A DNA stretch of 64,000 bases from Aldrovandia affinis (GCA_029706075.1 JAINUG010000070.1:2775500-2839499), one strand, 5' to 3'. Shown: positions 34,099 through 46,704, counted from the first letter of the stretch. Numbers and translations: made by a program. Notes: generated by a model from the sequence alone, not told the origin.

Positions 34099-37000
34099 TC
34101 TCCCTCCAACAAAAATGTGTGGACCAATATATAAAAGGCACATAGCTAAACAATCTTATGTCGTAGTGCACAAATCTTAATAACAGGTAGGCCTAAGCGT
34201 AACAAAAACAGTTTTGTTTTTTTCATAGGGCAGCGATCCGCCTACACCAAGGCCGAAATTACCATATATATTGGGGGGGACACATCAATCCACATCCCCC
34301 CCAATGTTGACTCCATGGTTACGGCCTTGGCCTACACCCTTTACAATCAATTACAAGTCAAGGACTTGCCTTGGCTTGATGGTGCGACCATACCTTGTGC
34401 GGGGACAAGGTTCAGAGTGATTTGGTTCGCACACAGAACCATGGTGAGCTTCCTGTTCCCCTGATTCCTCTTGCCCAGTGACCTGATCATCTTCGATGGT
34501 CTCAGGTTGCTGTGTGCTGGATGTGTGCTTGTCGTCCCGGGTGTCGAGAAGGTGCCATCGGTTGCGTCTGAACGTTTGTCCATCGCTGGTTTCGATGTGG
34601 TAGCTTCATGGAGTCTCTGCAGGTTGAATGACTGTTGCAGGTTTCCACCTACCATCTCCCTGCTGGAAACGGATGGGTGTTCCAGCGTGCAGCATTGGCA
34701 GGGGCCTCGCAGACCTGTTGTAGTGCTGTTGCTGGCGCCGCTGGCATTTATCTCTCCTTGCTCGCACTGCATCCTGAGGGATTACCTGAGGTCGTAGTTG
34801 TAGTGCTGTTGTGGGTAGGACGGAGCGCAGTCTGCGGCTCATGAGGAGTTGGGCTGGAGATTTGAGGCCATCGACCGGTGTGTTCCTGTACTCCAGCAGG
34901 CTGAGGTATGGGTCTCTCTTGTCCTCTCTGGCCTTTGTGAGGATCCGCTTTGCAGTTTGGACGGTCTTTTCGGCCAGACCGTTGCTCTGGGGATAATGCG
35001 GGCTCGAAGTGACGTGCCTGAAACCCCAGGACTCTGCGAACTGTCCATACTCACGTGAGCTGTAACACGGCCCGTTGTCGCTCACAACTTCTTTCGGTAT
35101 GCCATGTCTAGCGAACACTGCTTTTGTTTTGTGAGTAACAGCAGCTGTGGTGATGTTGGGCAGGCATTCAATCTCAAAATACCTGCTGAGGTAGTCGCAT
35201 ATGACATGGTAGTTCTCAGAGTTCCAGGAGAATAGATCTGTTGCTACTGTCTGCCATGGGTTCTCTGGGATTGCCTGTGAGAGCATGGGCTCCTTTGTGT
35301 TGGCATTGCGGTGTGTTTGGCATATGTCACACTTCCCTACTGTTTCCTCTATCTGTTGACCCATGCCTGGCCAAAACATTATGTCTCTTGCCCTGTGTTT
35401 CCTTTTCTCCACCCCAAAGTGTCCTGTGTGTATGCACTGTAGCATGTGTGCTCTGAGTTTGTGTGGAATGATTATTTTCTCACCCTTTAGGAGGAGTCCA
35501 TCAGCCTCTGTGATCTCATCATGGTGGTTCCAGTATTCACTGATTCGTGGGTCACACTGTTTCCTTGTCTCCGGCTAGCCTGACCGAACGACTTGCTTGA
35601 GGGTGGACAGATGCTCATCCTGAGCTGTGGCTGCCTTGATATCATCTAGCCTGTCTGTACTCACTGGAGCTGCGCTGATGATGGTGTGTACCTGGGTCCC
35701 CATAGCCTCAGATAGCGAACTGTCTTCATCATCCATGGATTTTCTTGACAGTGTGTCGGCCACGGGAATCTCCTTTCCTGGTCTGTGGATGAGGGTTATG
35801 CTGTACTTCTGCAGTGCGAGTATCATGCGCTGTAGACGCGGTGGTGCGAGAGCTAGTGGCTTGCGGAGTATTGTCTCCAATGGTTTGTGGTCCGATTCTA
35901 CGGTGAAACGTCGCCCATAGAGGTATTCATGGAATCTCTTACATCCGTAAAGGACTGCATAGAGCTCCTTTTCGATTTGGGCGTAGTTTTGCTCCGTGCT
36001 GTTGAGCAGCTTGGATGCGTATGCAACTGGTCTGCCTTCTTGCATGATAGTTGCATCCAGGCCATTTTTCGACGTGTCCACCTGGAGCGTCACTTCCTTT
36101 TCTGGGTCGAAATAGGCTAGCACTGGCCCCGGTTCAGCTGTGATAGTTTCCTTCATCTGCTGAAACGCTCTCTCCTGTGCTGTGTCCCATTTGAACTCTG
36201 TTTCTTGTCTTAGCAGGTGTCTGAGTGGTGCACTCACCTCGGCCAGTTTGGGAGCGAATCTGGCGAGGTAGTTCATCATGCCAAGGATCGTCTCCAGCTC
36301 TGCCTCGTTTTCCGGCGGTTGCATGTCTCTGATGGCTTTCACCTTGAGGGGGTCTGGTTTCAGTCAGTTGGCTGTGAGGCTATGTCCAAAATAACTCACC
36401 TCGGACACACAGATGCGACATTTATCCGGGTTCAGTCTCACCCCTCTCTCTCTGGTCCGGCTGAGCATGGCTCTGAGGTTTCTGTCGTGCTCCTCTTTTG
36501 TCCTCCCGAACACAACGATGTCATCCATGATGGCGACCACTCCCTGGAGGTCCTCATATGTCTCGTCTACTCTCCTCTGGAATTCGTCCTGGGCAGACAC
36601 GATACCAAAAGGGAGCCTGCGAAACCGGTATCTGCCGTAAGTGGTGTTAAATGTAGTGAGCAGCGACGACTCCTCACTCAGCTTGATAGCCCAGTAGCCG
36701 GATCTCGCGTCTAGGACGCTGAAGAACCTAGCCCCAGACAGTTTAGATGTTACATCCTCGAGTGTGGGTAGAGGATAGTACAGCCTCAGTATTGCCTTGT
36801 TTAAGGGCCATGGGTCCAAACATACTCTGAGCTTGTGTGTTTTGGGCTTCTCACACACTACTAGCGCGTTAACCCACTGGGTAGGCTCAGTCACTTTGCA
36901 GATTATGCCATCCCTTTCCATGTTGTCTAGCTCTGTCTTTAAGCGTTCTCTTAGGGCAAATGGTACCCTCCGTGGCGGGCAAACCACTGGTGCTATGCTA

Positions 37001-38377
37001 GGGTCTATCCTGAAACTGCATTCCCCTTGGAACTCACCGATGCCTTTGAAAACATCTGAGTACTCACTCAGTATGTTGGACGACTGGGTGTCCCGCTCTT
37101 CCTCACTGGCGTCGGTGACGGCGTATACCACCTTAATGAGCCCCAGGTCTTGACATGCTCTGTAGCCTAGGATGGGTGGGCCGTTGCAGTCCACAATATA
37201 GAACTTCTGGGTTATTGACTTGTTCTTGTACCTGCCTACCAGACTGCAGTAACTGTTCACTCTCAGCGTATGCCCCCCATAGCCAGTTAGCTTACGATTA
37301 TCAGACATTACTGGTGTGCTGGGCAGGAGTGTGGCAAAGTCTTTGGCAGGTATCACATTTGCTTGTGCACCTGTATCTAATTTGAATGTCAATTTTCGGT
37401 TCTGTGGTCCCAGTCCTATATCTGCATACGTGCTTTGCTCATCTTTTCTCTCTGTTGTGACAATGTCCACAAACAGCTCTGAGCCATGATCCTCATCATC
37501 TTCCTCAACAGTGTGTACATCTCTGTGCCCTGTTCTACTTGGGGTGTGGGTCTTTGTTTTACATGCTCTCGCAAAGTGGTTAAATTTCCGGCACTTCAAA
37601 CACTGTTTTCCTTTTGCTGGGCATTCAGTTAGCTTGTTGTGGTGCCCTCCACATGCGCTACAGGCTTTGTTAGCCATCTTCGGGCCTTCACTTGGCCTGC
37701 TAACATGATCTCTGCTAGCATTTCTCACAGTGCCTGACTTTCCCGTCTTGCGGTGTACTGCATGCACTTCATGGCTTTCATTAGCCATAGCTTTTAGCTG
37801 TATCTGCGCTAGCTCGTAGGAGCGGGCTATATCAATTGCCTTATCTAGCGTTAGCTCCTGTCCCTGATTAAGCAACTTTTCACGCACTCTAGGTGAGTTG
37901 GTAGCGAATACTATGTGGTCCCTGACCATTTCTTCACTATTTGCATAGTCACAGTCTTTAACGAGCAGCTTGAGCTCTGTTACAAAGTGTTCAAATGACT
38001 CACCGCTCCCTTGCGTCTTCTCGTTGAATTTGTACCGGGCGAATATGGGATTAGCTTTCGGCGTGAGGTATGCTGAAAATCCGTCGTAGTAGGTTTTTAA
38101 CAGTTTCGCATTGTCCTCTGTTATTGTCCAAGTGTTGCTTATATCCCATCCTTTGTCCCCGATCCACAGTAAGAGGAAACTGCATTTTTCCGCTTCTGTT
38201 CTGCTTTGCAGCGGGCCCGTGAACATGAGTTCGGCATGTTGTTTGAATTGCCGCCACGCATCAGGTAGGTTGGACGAGTCCCAGTCCATCCGTGGGGTAG
38301 GGACACCGAAAGCCTCCATCATCTTCTGTTTTTTTTTTTCAAGTGGGTTCGTAGTCTAACTACTTATTCTGACACCA

Positions 38378-38551
38378 TGTTCTGACTTCTGTCCTAAGAT
38401 AATAAAACCAGGTACACGCAATCTCTGGGAGCTCAGATCAGCACTTTATTCCTCAGGCTATGCCTGGTACAGACTTCCGTCTAGGTTCTTTGTTTCCGGT
38501 CAAGTGCATTTCAAAATAAAGGTCTTGCTTACAACAGTACTAAACATTACA
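38378..38551 (-). repeat. LTR (5' LTR relative to the element)
   Basis: Same 174-bp length as the partner LTR and about 96-97% identical by eye. The primer-binding site adjoins its inner edge. Confidence 0.93.
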
Positions 38552-38559
38552 CCACCCGC

Positions 38560-38563
<4 letters not shown>

Positions 38564-38592
<29 letters not shown>
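38564..38592. repeat. (TA)n run
   Basis: Short TA array between the LTR fossil and the Tc1-like element. A second TA run lies just beyond the other end of that element, so the transposon inserted into a TA array. Confidence 0.9.
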
Positions 38593-38595
<3 letters not shown>

Positions 38596-39802
38596 CGATC
38601 AGCCACAACATTAAAACCACTGACAGGTGAAGTGAATAACATTGATAATCTCATTACAATGGCACCTGTCAAGGGGTGGGATATATTAGGCAGCAAGTGA
38701 ACAGTCAGTTGTTGAAGTTGTGTTGGAAGCAGGAAAAATGGGCAAGCATAAGGATCTGAGCGACTTTGACAAGGGGCAAATTGTGATGGCTAGACGACTG
38801 GGTCAGAGCATCTCCAAAACGGCAGGTCTTGTGGGGTGTTCCCGGTATGCAGTGGTTAGTACCTACCAAAAGTGGTCCAAGGAAGGACAACCGGTGAACT
38901 GGCGACAGGGTCATGGGCGCCCAAGGCTCATTGATGCGCGTGGGGAGCGAAGGCTAGCCCGTCTGGTCCGATCCCACAGAAGAGCTACTATAGCACAACT
39001 TGCTGAAAAAGTTAATGCTGGCTATGATAGAAAGGTGTCAGAACACACAGCACATCGCAGCTTGCTGCGTATGGGGCTGCGTAGCCGCAGACCGGTCAGA
39101 GTGCCCATGCTGACTCCTGTCCACCGCCGAAAGTGCCTAAAATGGGCACTTGAGTGTCAGAACTGGACAATGGAGCAATGGAAGAAGGTGGGCTGGTCTG
39201 ATGAATCACATTTTCTTTTACATCATGTGGATGGCCGGGTGCGTGTGTGTCATTTACCTGGGGAAGAGATGGCACCAGGATGCACTATGGGAATAAGGCA
39301 AGCCGGTGAAGGCAGTGTGATGCTCTGGGCAATGTTCTGCTGGGAAACCTTGGGTCCAGGCATCCATGTGGATGTTACCATGACATATACCACCTACCTA
39401 AACATTGTTGCAGACTAATTACACCCCTTCATGGCAACGACATTCCCTGATGGCAGTGGCCTCTTTCAGCAGGATAATGCGCCCTGCCACACTGCAAAAA
39501 TTGTTCAGGAATGGTTTGAGGAACATGACAAAGGTGTTGACTTAGCCTCCAAATTCCCTAGATCTCAATCCAATCGAGCATCTGTGGGATGTGCTGGACC
39601 AACAAGTCCGATCCATGGAGATATCACCTCGCAACTTACAGGACTTACAGGTTCTACTGCTAACGTCTTGGTACCAGATACCACAGGACACCTTCAGAGG
39701 TCTTGTGGAGTCCATGCCTCAACGGGCCAGAGCTGTTTTGGTGGCACGAGGGGGACCTACACAATATTAGGCAGGTGGTTTTAATGTTGTGGCTGATTGG
39801 TG
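38593..39802 (+). mobile_element. Tc1-like transposon, nearly complete
   Basis: 1210 bp with inverted ends CACCGATCAGCCACAACATT and its near-complement (aatgttgtggctgattggtg), each flanked by TA. The transposase gene occupies 38738 to about 39775. The compact plan (short inverted repeats, one gene, TA duplication) is that of Tc1/mariner elements. Decay is light compared with the other Tc1-like copies here. Confidence 0.93.
38738..39784 (+). pseudogene. Tc1-like transposase (DDE), one stop and one frame change
   Basis: Cuts and pastes the element through binding of its terminal repeats. The start is MGKHKDLSDFDKGQIVMAR (the Met at 38738 is preferred over that at 38720, since the family text begins there). 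The helix-turn-helix part covers residues 1-60 (SISKTAGLVGCSRYAVVSTY), with GRPRLID near 66-72, the second HTH to about residue 110, then VGWSDESHFLL (first Asp), GSVMLWAMF, and after an in-frame TAA at 39416-39418 the text resumes in the same frame with FQQDNAPCH (second Asp). The third catalytic region (LDLNPIEHLWDVLD) is present at about 39560-39605 but one base out of frame. So all three acidic residues are encoded, but not in one frame. Confidence 0.9.

Positions 39803-39820
<18 letters not shown>

Positions 39821-39856
<36 letters not shown>
39821..39856. repeat. (CA)n microsatellite
   Basis: 18 CA units following a TA run, directly between two Tc1-like elements. Confidence 0.95.
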
Positions 39857-39859
<3 letters not shown>

Positions 39860-40250
39860 AACTGCCAAATTAAAGGACAAACCAACATTAAGTCTCTTAA
39901 TAGGGTGTTGGACCACCTCAAGCTCCCAGAACAACTTCAGTGTGTCTTGGCATAGATTCTACAAGTGTCTGGAATTCTATTGCATGGATGCAGCACCATT
40001 CTTCCATGGGAAATTCCATCATTTGGTGTTTTGTTGATAGTGGTTGAAAATGTCTCAAGTGTTGCTCCAGAATCTTCCATAAGTGCTCATAACAGATGAC
40101 CACTCATGGCCAGGATGAAGGTGATCACTCAAAATGGTTTTCTATTGTATTTATTGGCATTTACCTATTGCGCTGGTTGATTGGACCTAAACCATGTCAG
40201 GAAAATGCACCCCACACCATAACACAGCTGCCAGAACTCTTCATTTAGTC
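39855..40250 (-). mobile_element. Tc1-like transposon fragment (CAGGTAACTGCC family)
   Basis: Starts CAGTTAACTGCCAAATTAAA, then gtctcttaatagggtgttgg, ttggcatagattctacaagt, caccattcttccatggg, and later accatgtcaggaaaatgcac with accataacacagctgcc. This is the 3' side of a minus-strand transposase with an internal deletion. The right terminal repeat is not visible. Confidence 0.75.
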
Positions 40251-40966
40251 CATTGACCGTAACAAGAGCCCCATAGTCATTCAAGATGTTAGCGTGTGAC
40301 ATTAGACATAAGATTTGGAAGGACACAGTCATGTCATTTCCCCAATTCAAGTGTGAGGGGCTCTAGGTTTTGAACACTTCTCATCACATCTTATCAATGG
40401 GGGCTTTGTATGGATTGGGACAATTGGCCTTTAAATAAACTAATCTCCAGCAAACACCACAAGCTATGCGAAGCCCTGAAATACTGCAACTGTCTGTTTG
40501 AAAAGAAAGAAAGGAAACAAATTGTAGAGAATGGAAAGAGGCATTTGAAGTTGCGATCAAAGCGGATTACAAAATAACAGATTGGATCCTCCAGGAGCAG
40601 TGATGGTGGCATTGTTTAATTTTCAAAGCTCTTTTTTAAACCCTTTTGCTGTGGATCAACATGTACCTTTATCCTGTGGATTCCCCCAACAAATGGTTTT
40701 CAAAGTTCCCTCGACCCCATTCCCCTCTCCTCCTCTTTCTTTTTTGAATGAAAAGAGCAGCTCAGACTTCAAACACAGTCTGATCAGAGCTTTGCTCTAT
40801 TGTGTTGCTGAAGGTCACAACCTAGGCACTTAACACAATGTGCACTTACACACATCCTAGTGCCATCAAATGCACAGTCCCAGTGCAATGACCTTATGGG
40901 GCCTCTGTACACAGACCATGTTATAAACCAGTGCATTTGTACTTACCTGTAAAGAACCTGTACATA
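40251..40966. other. intergenic, no gene recognised
   Basis: No exon or clear repeat; the first ~100 bp might still belong to the Tc1-like fragment. Confidence 0.45.
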
Positions 40967-41510
40967 CAGGTAACTGCCAAAATAAAGGAAACACCAATAT
41001 AAAGTGTCTTAATAGGGTTGCAACTCGACCATAGTATCCCTTTCTGTGAAGCTCTCGATTGATATTTGCAGTCAACTCGTGCAGTTGCTCGTCTGTTTTG
41101 TCTTGGATCTCAAACCAATGCATGGACATCACGGTCGAGGAGTATGCGTTTTTGACCGTAGTTGCCACAAGTTGATAATGTCTTTCCCATTCCCACTTTC
41201 ATGCCAATATCACTTTAACCACTGTTCTTTGTGAAACATTAGCAAGTTGAGCAGTCTTCATCATTGAAGCTTCTGCCAAATGGGCCCCAACAATCACCTC
41301 TCTTTCAAAGTCATTTCTAGTCATGGTAGCAAAAATAATGAGCAATTCCTTTTTTAGGCAACTCCAGAATTTGTATACATGACCCTTTTCAAAATGGGAT
41401 GTTAATTGCTTAATTAACTCAGAAACCACATCTGTGTGGAAGCACCTGCTCTCCACATACATTGTATCTCTCATTTACTCAAGGGTTTCATTTATTTTTG
41501 CAGTTACCTG
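40967..41510 (-). mobile_element. Tc1-like internal-deletion derivative with both ends
   Basis: 544 bp. Left end CAGGTAACTGCCAAAATAAA, right end its complement (tttatttttgcagttacctg), with TA on both sides. Inside, gttgcaactcgaccatagta, cacggtcgag, accactgttctttgtgaaac and cacctctctttcaaagtcat are pieces of a minus-strand transposase (regulatory HTH end). The catalytic part is missing, so it depends on transposase from elsewhere. Confidence 0.85.
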
Positions 41511-43370
41511 TATTTGGATATCAGGTTTTCCATGTATACGTCATAAACTAGGATCTTCAGCACACGGTTTTAACCTGCCAGCCCATCATCATGTAAAGTA
41601 TGTGTTATTGAAATGTGTGTGCGGCTCTGTGTGGGTGTGCGGTTACTGCTAGTGTGATTATTATAAAATATTAATAATGTCTTGATACAGTAACTGTACT
41701 GGGTCTTTGTTATCTACATATGAAAAACTAAATTGAATTTCACTGACCACTGTGACGCATTAATGAGACCGGATGAGTTTACATTGGGACAGGTCCACCA
41801 TCAAGGAGTTCCTAAGAATTATCAAACAGGATGTGTGGGAAGATGAAAGGCTTACACACGGTGCACCTGTGCTGAGCAGCCAGCCTTACTGCCATTTCAG
41901 TCTGGGGCTGCACACATTCCCAGCACATCAAAAAAAGCCCTGGGCCTGCGTGGGTGGATGTGTGTCAAGTTGCCGTGCCATTCATAAAAAAAGTTATTGC
42001 TTTTGCCATAGCTATGAGCAGACTCACTGGCCTGTTGCTGCCATTATTGTTATTGGTAATGTTGGAGAGGTGCATTTATCCTACACAGGCAAAAAGAATA
42101 TGGCCCAGCCTAAACTAAATGCTCATAAACAAGCATGGTCCCATCATTGACAGGTTTATTACTGTGTGAATGAAACCAGGGCAATAAAGTATCTAGCTTT
42201 GGCAGCCTATGCAGTCCATATTAGATCGGCACACCAAACTTACAAGCCTATATCACTCACACCACAATTTTGGGGTTCTACCTATGTGCTGGAAATTATG
42301 GGTCAAGGAGAAAAGAATTATGAGCCAGAAATAAGTGGAGGTCAACATGGTAGCAATATTCTTTCTCTGAGCATATTATGTCTCTTCAGATATCAGCTCA
42401 ACCAATATCTCTGTATAAACCGAAGTGGTGAGCTTAAAACCCTTCGTTTGGAGATCATTATTCTCCCTAACAGGCTACCACAGAGTGGTGACACTAAACC
42501 TTTATTTTGAGATGAATAAGTTAGTTCCTTCTCTTTTTAACTAAGAGAAAACCACAGGGTGGTCAAACGAAACCTTAGACCAGAATACCGGCTAGAGCAT
42601 AATAACTAGTTTACACAGAAGCATTTGCATGAGGGAAAAAGAGACCTTAAGTAGGAGACAGGATTAATACGGATTGCTCTCAGCGATCAGAGCACCCACC
42701 AACACAAGACCATATAAGGGTGGCAGAATGACAACGATTCCTCTCAGCAGAAAGAGAAAAAGACCACCACATGACCACGCGCCCTCCAGAGGCCGAACGA
42801 GGTAAAACCGTGACATTAATAAACCAGCTGTTAATTTTAATTGAATGGTGAGTTGTATATTTTGATGAAGGTTGATCCACCAGTTGCTCTGCCTATCAAT
42901 TAACTTTATTTAATTGATAATTGGTATCCTGTCTAGTAATGATTATATTAAATAAAATAAAATCATATTAAATCAAATAAATATACTTTACATGTAGGAT
43001 AAGTGAGGGGTTTTAATACGTAATACCACTTGTGTTCAGTATTCAGAGTGCTGAACTTCAAAAAAGGGCATTTGACTATAAAGGCTACTGGATTCAGGAA
43101 ATAGGCAATTTTATTCAAATTTCACTGTTCCAACACTAATGCCACAGCAATTCTGCTTCAGCAGCTAGGGTTGGAGGAAGAGGTGGAGGAGGAGGATAAG
43201 GAGGAAAAGGAAGAAGAATTATCTTAGGAAAACTTTGTTGATGCCTCACAATTAGCTTGGGGTGGTGATGCACTTGTCACCTGAAGAATCCTTCAGTCAC
43301 AGTCAGACGTCAGCTAATGACACACCCATGAAACAGGTACCATGTTGTAGCTATTGAAGTACAAATGCTT
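41511..43370. other. intergenic, no gene recognised
   Basis: Frames at 41773-42150 and 42166-42510 show no motif. 42160-42800 has a base composition unlike the flanks but no termini I can pair. 43170-43215 is a purine-rich run. Nothing else is supportable. Confidence 0.4.
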
Positions 43371-43605
43371 GTCACTGTGGCAGTATCCCTGTATGGTAGT
43401 GAATTGTACCTGTAGTCAGAGGAACACAATTGTACCCTTTGCAAGAAAAATTATGTTGCTTGCAGTACAAGCCTCATTTTCATTCCAATATGGCTGCCAG
43501 TGTGAATAAGGATTAATTACCCAAGCTGGGTACATATATGTACCTTTCCTACTTTGTACTGGGAAAAGGTACAAGATCGTATCATGAAGGATCTTATGTG
43601 TACCT

Positions 43606-43773
43606 TTTGTACCCTGAGGAGCAAAGGTGTACCATAGTTGTATCTTTATTTTTGAGAGTATTGCCCAGGCTGAAACACTAGCTGAATGAAATCCATCTAC
43701 TCCTTGTTTCTCTGAGCACATCCTACGATGAGGATGGCCATTTTAGTTTTTCGAGTGCCGCAGGTTTTATAGG
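43606..43773. repeat. inverted-repeat block pair (X then Y), left arm
   Basis: X (43606-43661: gtaccatagttgtatctt, tatttttgagagta) and Y (43675-43773: ctgagcacatcctacgatga, ggatggccatttt, gtgccgcaggtttt) both occur inverted at 44502-44655, but in permuted order there. Confidence 0.75.
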
Positions 43774-44501
43774 ATTCAATCTCAGGTTCGGGATAAGACA
43801 TTAGTGAATCATTGAATGAAGTTATAAAGTGGTTTTGTGGAAACCCAAAACCTGGATTATTGAGATATGTGCTTCTTTGTTTTATCCTACTTTATAATCT
43901 TAAATGATGGGAATTATTATAATTGATTTTGTTTTTGTGAAAACCCCCTCCTGTGTTGTGGTGCTTCTGGGCCAGGTTTGGGGACCCTGCCTTGAGGTGA
44001 CAGAGGCAGTTTAATGACGGTTCCTTCTGGAATGAGTCCAGGGCTGTGTGCTGTTAGTGTGCCAGTGTCTGTCAGTGTACCCATGTTTACCCACATTCCA
44101 GACTTCCTGCTCATATCTAGTGATACCGCAGTCCAAGTCACATGCTTGTGAATGTGCCGTAACTGCTCACCAAACAGTGAGAGATTCTGGCAGGCATGGG
44201 CACCCTTTATGCTCATAAAAACACTTCCTCAAAACCAGAGTGAACCCTTTAACCTCCACCCCCCTCCTCTTCCACCCTTGCTATGCTTAGTATTTGGCAT
44301 CTGGTGTTCACCATACCATGGTTAGCATTTGCATGTTTATCTGAGGCCTGTGTGAAGCCTTCCCCTATGCCTGTTATGAGACGCATATCTCTGATGGCCG
44401 ATAAGATACCCGCAGAGCGAACAGCCTGTGGGCCCAGTGTCCCAAGGGAGCCGAAATAACAGAGTATCAGGGGAACACGCAGAAGTCCCTCTGGATACAC
44501 T
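43774..44501. other. spacer between inverted blocks, no gene recognised
   Basis: Minus-strand frames at 43917-44216 and 44249-44551 have no motif. Confidence 0.45.
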
Positions 44502-44655
44502 CTCAAAAATAAAGGTACAATTAGGGTACACTTTTGTTCCTCAGGATACAATACAGACCTGCTGGAAAACCTGCAGCACTCGGGAAAGGGAAATGGCCAC
44601 CCTTGCTGTAGGATGTGCTCAGAGAAGCAGGGGGTAGGGTGGATGTCATTCAGCC
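44502..44655. repeat. inverted-repeat block pair, right arm (permuted)
   Basis: 44503-44550 (actctcaaaaataaaggtac) is the complement of X; 44558-44655 (ggatgtgctcagagaagcag, gacatcc...) is the complement of Y. ACTCTCAAAAATAAAGGTAC looks like the end of a fish MITE, but I could not define a full element. Confidence 0.7.
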
Positions 44656-45293
44656 AAGGTTCCTCGGCTCACTGCTGTATCAGTCTGAGCTACCCTGGCT
44701 GTAATGCAGTGGCTAATTACATGGAAGCATGTCTAAAATGTATCTGTTGTATATCTACCTGTATTTAGTGCAATCTAAATATGGAATGAATTTCGTAATA
44801 CATCATAACATTCATATAAAAGGCTGTGTAAATCAGAGAAAGTTTATGATATCTGAAAGTATAAAATATGTAATTTATGACATATGGAACTATAAGTTAA
44901 ATATTGTTGAAAAGGAAAATATTTTTCTAAGAACCTCCCTGTAGCCCAAGGGGTCCCCAGATTTTGAACCCATGCTATAGTCAACTGCAGAGTTTAAAAT
45001 TGTTTTGAAAAAAGTGGAATTAAAAACAGTGCGCTAAGCTCTATAGAAACTATTACATTGTGCTAGACTTCTTATAGCACTTCTTAAATTCTCCTCACTT
45101 GGAGGAGTTACAGGGTACACATGCTTAATGTGCAGTCAGTAAATCTGAAACAGCCATGGTTTCAATCAGGGCGAGTGATGGAGGGAGTAATGCGATGGCT
45201 GGAATAGGAGAAAAACATTTTCATTTATGTATTATAAACCAATCAGACACTCCAGTGCTTTTTGACAGCTGATGTGAGACTGACAGGTTGGTA
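44656..45293. other. intergenic, no gene recognised
   Basis: AT-rich, nothing supportable. Confidence 0.5.
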
Positions 45294-46704
45294 CAGTACA
45301 GGTTGTTAAATTAGAATTTTTCACATTTTAGTTTCTTACTTCATGGAATGAAAATGGATTTAATTTGGTTTTTCCTCCTACTGATCAACACAAAATACTT
45401 CATAATGTCAAATAAAAACAACAGCGCTAAAGCTTTTTCTTAATTAATTACAAATAAAAAAAGACATTCATTGATTACATAAGTATTTACTCCCCTTGAC
45501 TTAATACGACCATGGATTAATACTTGGTAGAAGCACCTTTAGCTGCAATGAAAGTTGTGAGTCTATTACCAGCTTTACCAGTTTCTACCAGCTTTGCACA
45601 TCTGGATCAGGTTGGATGGGGACCAGTGGCGAACAGCAATTTTCAAATCTTCCCACATATTCTCAATGGGATTGAGGCCTGTGCTTCGACTGAGCCACTC
45701 CAGGAAATGCATTTTTAATATTTATTATTATTTATATATTTTTAAACCACTCAAATGCGGCTTTGTCCTGCTGGAATACAAATCTTCTCCCAAGTCCCAG
45801 ATATCTTGCCGACTGCAAGAGGTTTTCCTCAAACACTTGTATATATTTGCACCATCTATTTTGAATACTTTTCCAGCCCCTGAAGCAGAGAAGCATCCCC
45901 ACCAACGGGTTGCACCATCATAGCACCTAATGTTTATGCCAAAAGGTTCAACCTTGGTCTCATCAGACCATAGAATCTTCCTCTGGCTAATCTATACAAT
46001 AGCTATATTTTTGTCACCCTCCCATAAAGTGCAGATTTGTGAAGTGCCCAAGCTATTGTCGTCCCATAGACAGTTTCTCCCATCTCTGCCATGAAAGACT
46101 GTAACTCCGTCAGAGTTGTCCTAGGCCTCTTGGCAGCCTCACTAAAAAGTTGCCTTCTCACATGGATGCTCAGTTTTGGAGGGCAGCATGTTCTAGGCAA
46201 ATTCACAGCTGTGCCATATTCTCTCCATTTCTTTATAATGGACTTAACTGTGCTCTGGAGGATATTCAAATTCATAGAAATCTTTTTAGATCTTTCCCCT
46301 GCTTTTAAAAAACATTTTCTTGGATTTTCCTTTAATGTTCTTTGATCTTCATGATGAAGTTCTTGTTTGGAAATGCACTAATCAACTGTGGGACCTCTGA
46401 CAGACAGGTGTATTTAATTTGAAATCATTTGAAACATCTTAATTGTACACTGGTGGACTCCAATCAAATAAATACCTGACCTCTGAAGATAATTGATTGC
46501 TACAAAGTTTATTCATGTGTGTCTCAGAAAAAGGGGTGAATATTTATGCAATCAGTTATTGTCTGTTTTTTATTTGCAATTAATTAACAAAAAGCTTTAG
46601 AGTTGTTTTTTTCCTACTTGACATTATAGAGCATTTTGTGCTGATCACTGGCAAGAAATCCCAATAAAACAAAAAAAGGGGTGAATACTTTTTTATGCCC
46701 ACTG
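45294..46704 (-). mobile_element. Tc1-like transposon, both ends present, decayed
   Basis: About 1.41 kb between TA dinucleotides (45292-45293 and 46705-46706); right end aaaaggggtgaatactttt... to CCCACTG, left end CAGTACAGGTTG. The minus strand carries the transposase: a helix-turn-helix part at 46003-46275 (QSTVKSIIKKWREYGTAVN, PKLSIHVRRQLF, YGTTIAWALHKS) and decayed catalytic parts towards 45520. Words such as ggtagaagcacctttagctg and ccagctttgcacatctgga are the familiar minus-strand text of a widespread fish Tc1 family. The frame is broken in several places. Confidence 0.85.

Larger units (their letters stand above)
33925..38551 (-). mobile_element. Ty3/gypsy-type LTR retrotransposon (fossil)
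   Basis: Two 174-bp LTRs in the same orientation enclose a gag-pol body read on the minus strand. The whole is flanked by a 5-bp duplication CCACC (33920-33924 and 38552-38556). Parts, approximate: gag with a zinc-knuckle region about 38.3-37.5 kb, protease about 37.4 kb, reverse transcriptase about 37.0-36.4 kb, RNase H about 36.1-35.7 kb, integrase with zinc-binding and core parts about 35.4-34.6 kb. Just inside the upstream LTR is a primer-binding site TGGTGTCAG, compatible with a Leu-tRNA end, and beside the other LTR a purine tract GGAGGGAGA. This RT-RNase H-integrase order is that of Ty3/gypsy. The structure is complete, but the coding region is broken about two to three times. The LTRs differ at roughly six of 174 positions, suggesting a moderately young insertion. 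Confidence 0.93.

Noticed and set aside
34471-37708. Plus-strand frames across the LTR fossil
   Set aside because: Antisense shadows of gag-pol; cysteine-rich appearance comes from reverse reading.
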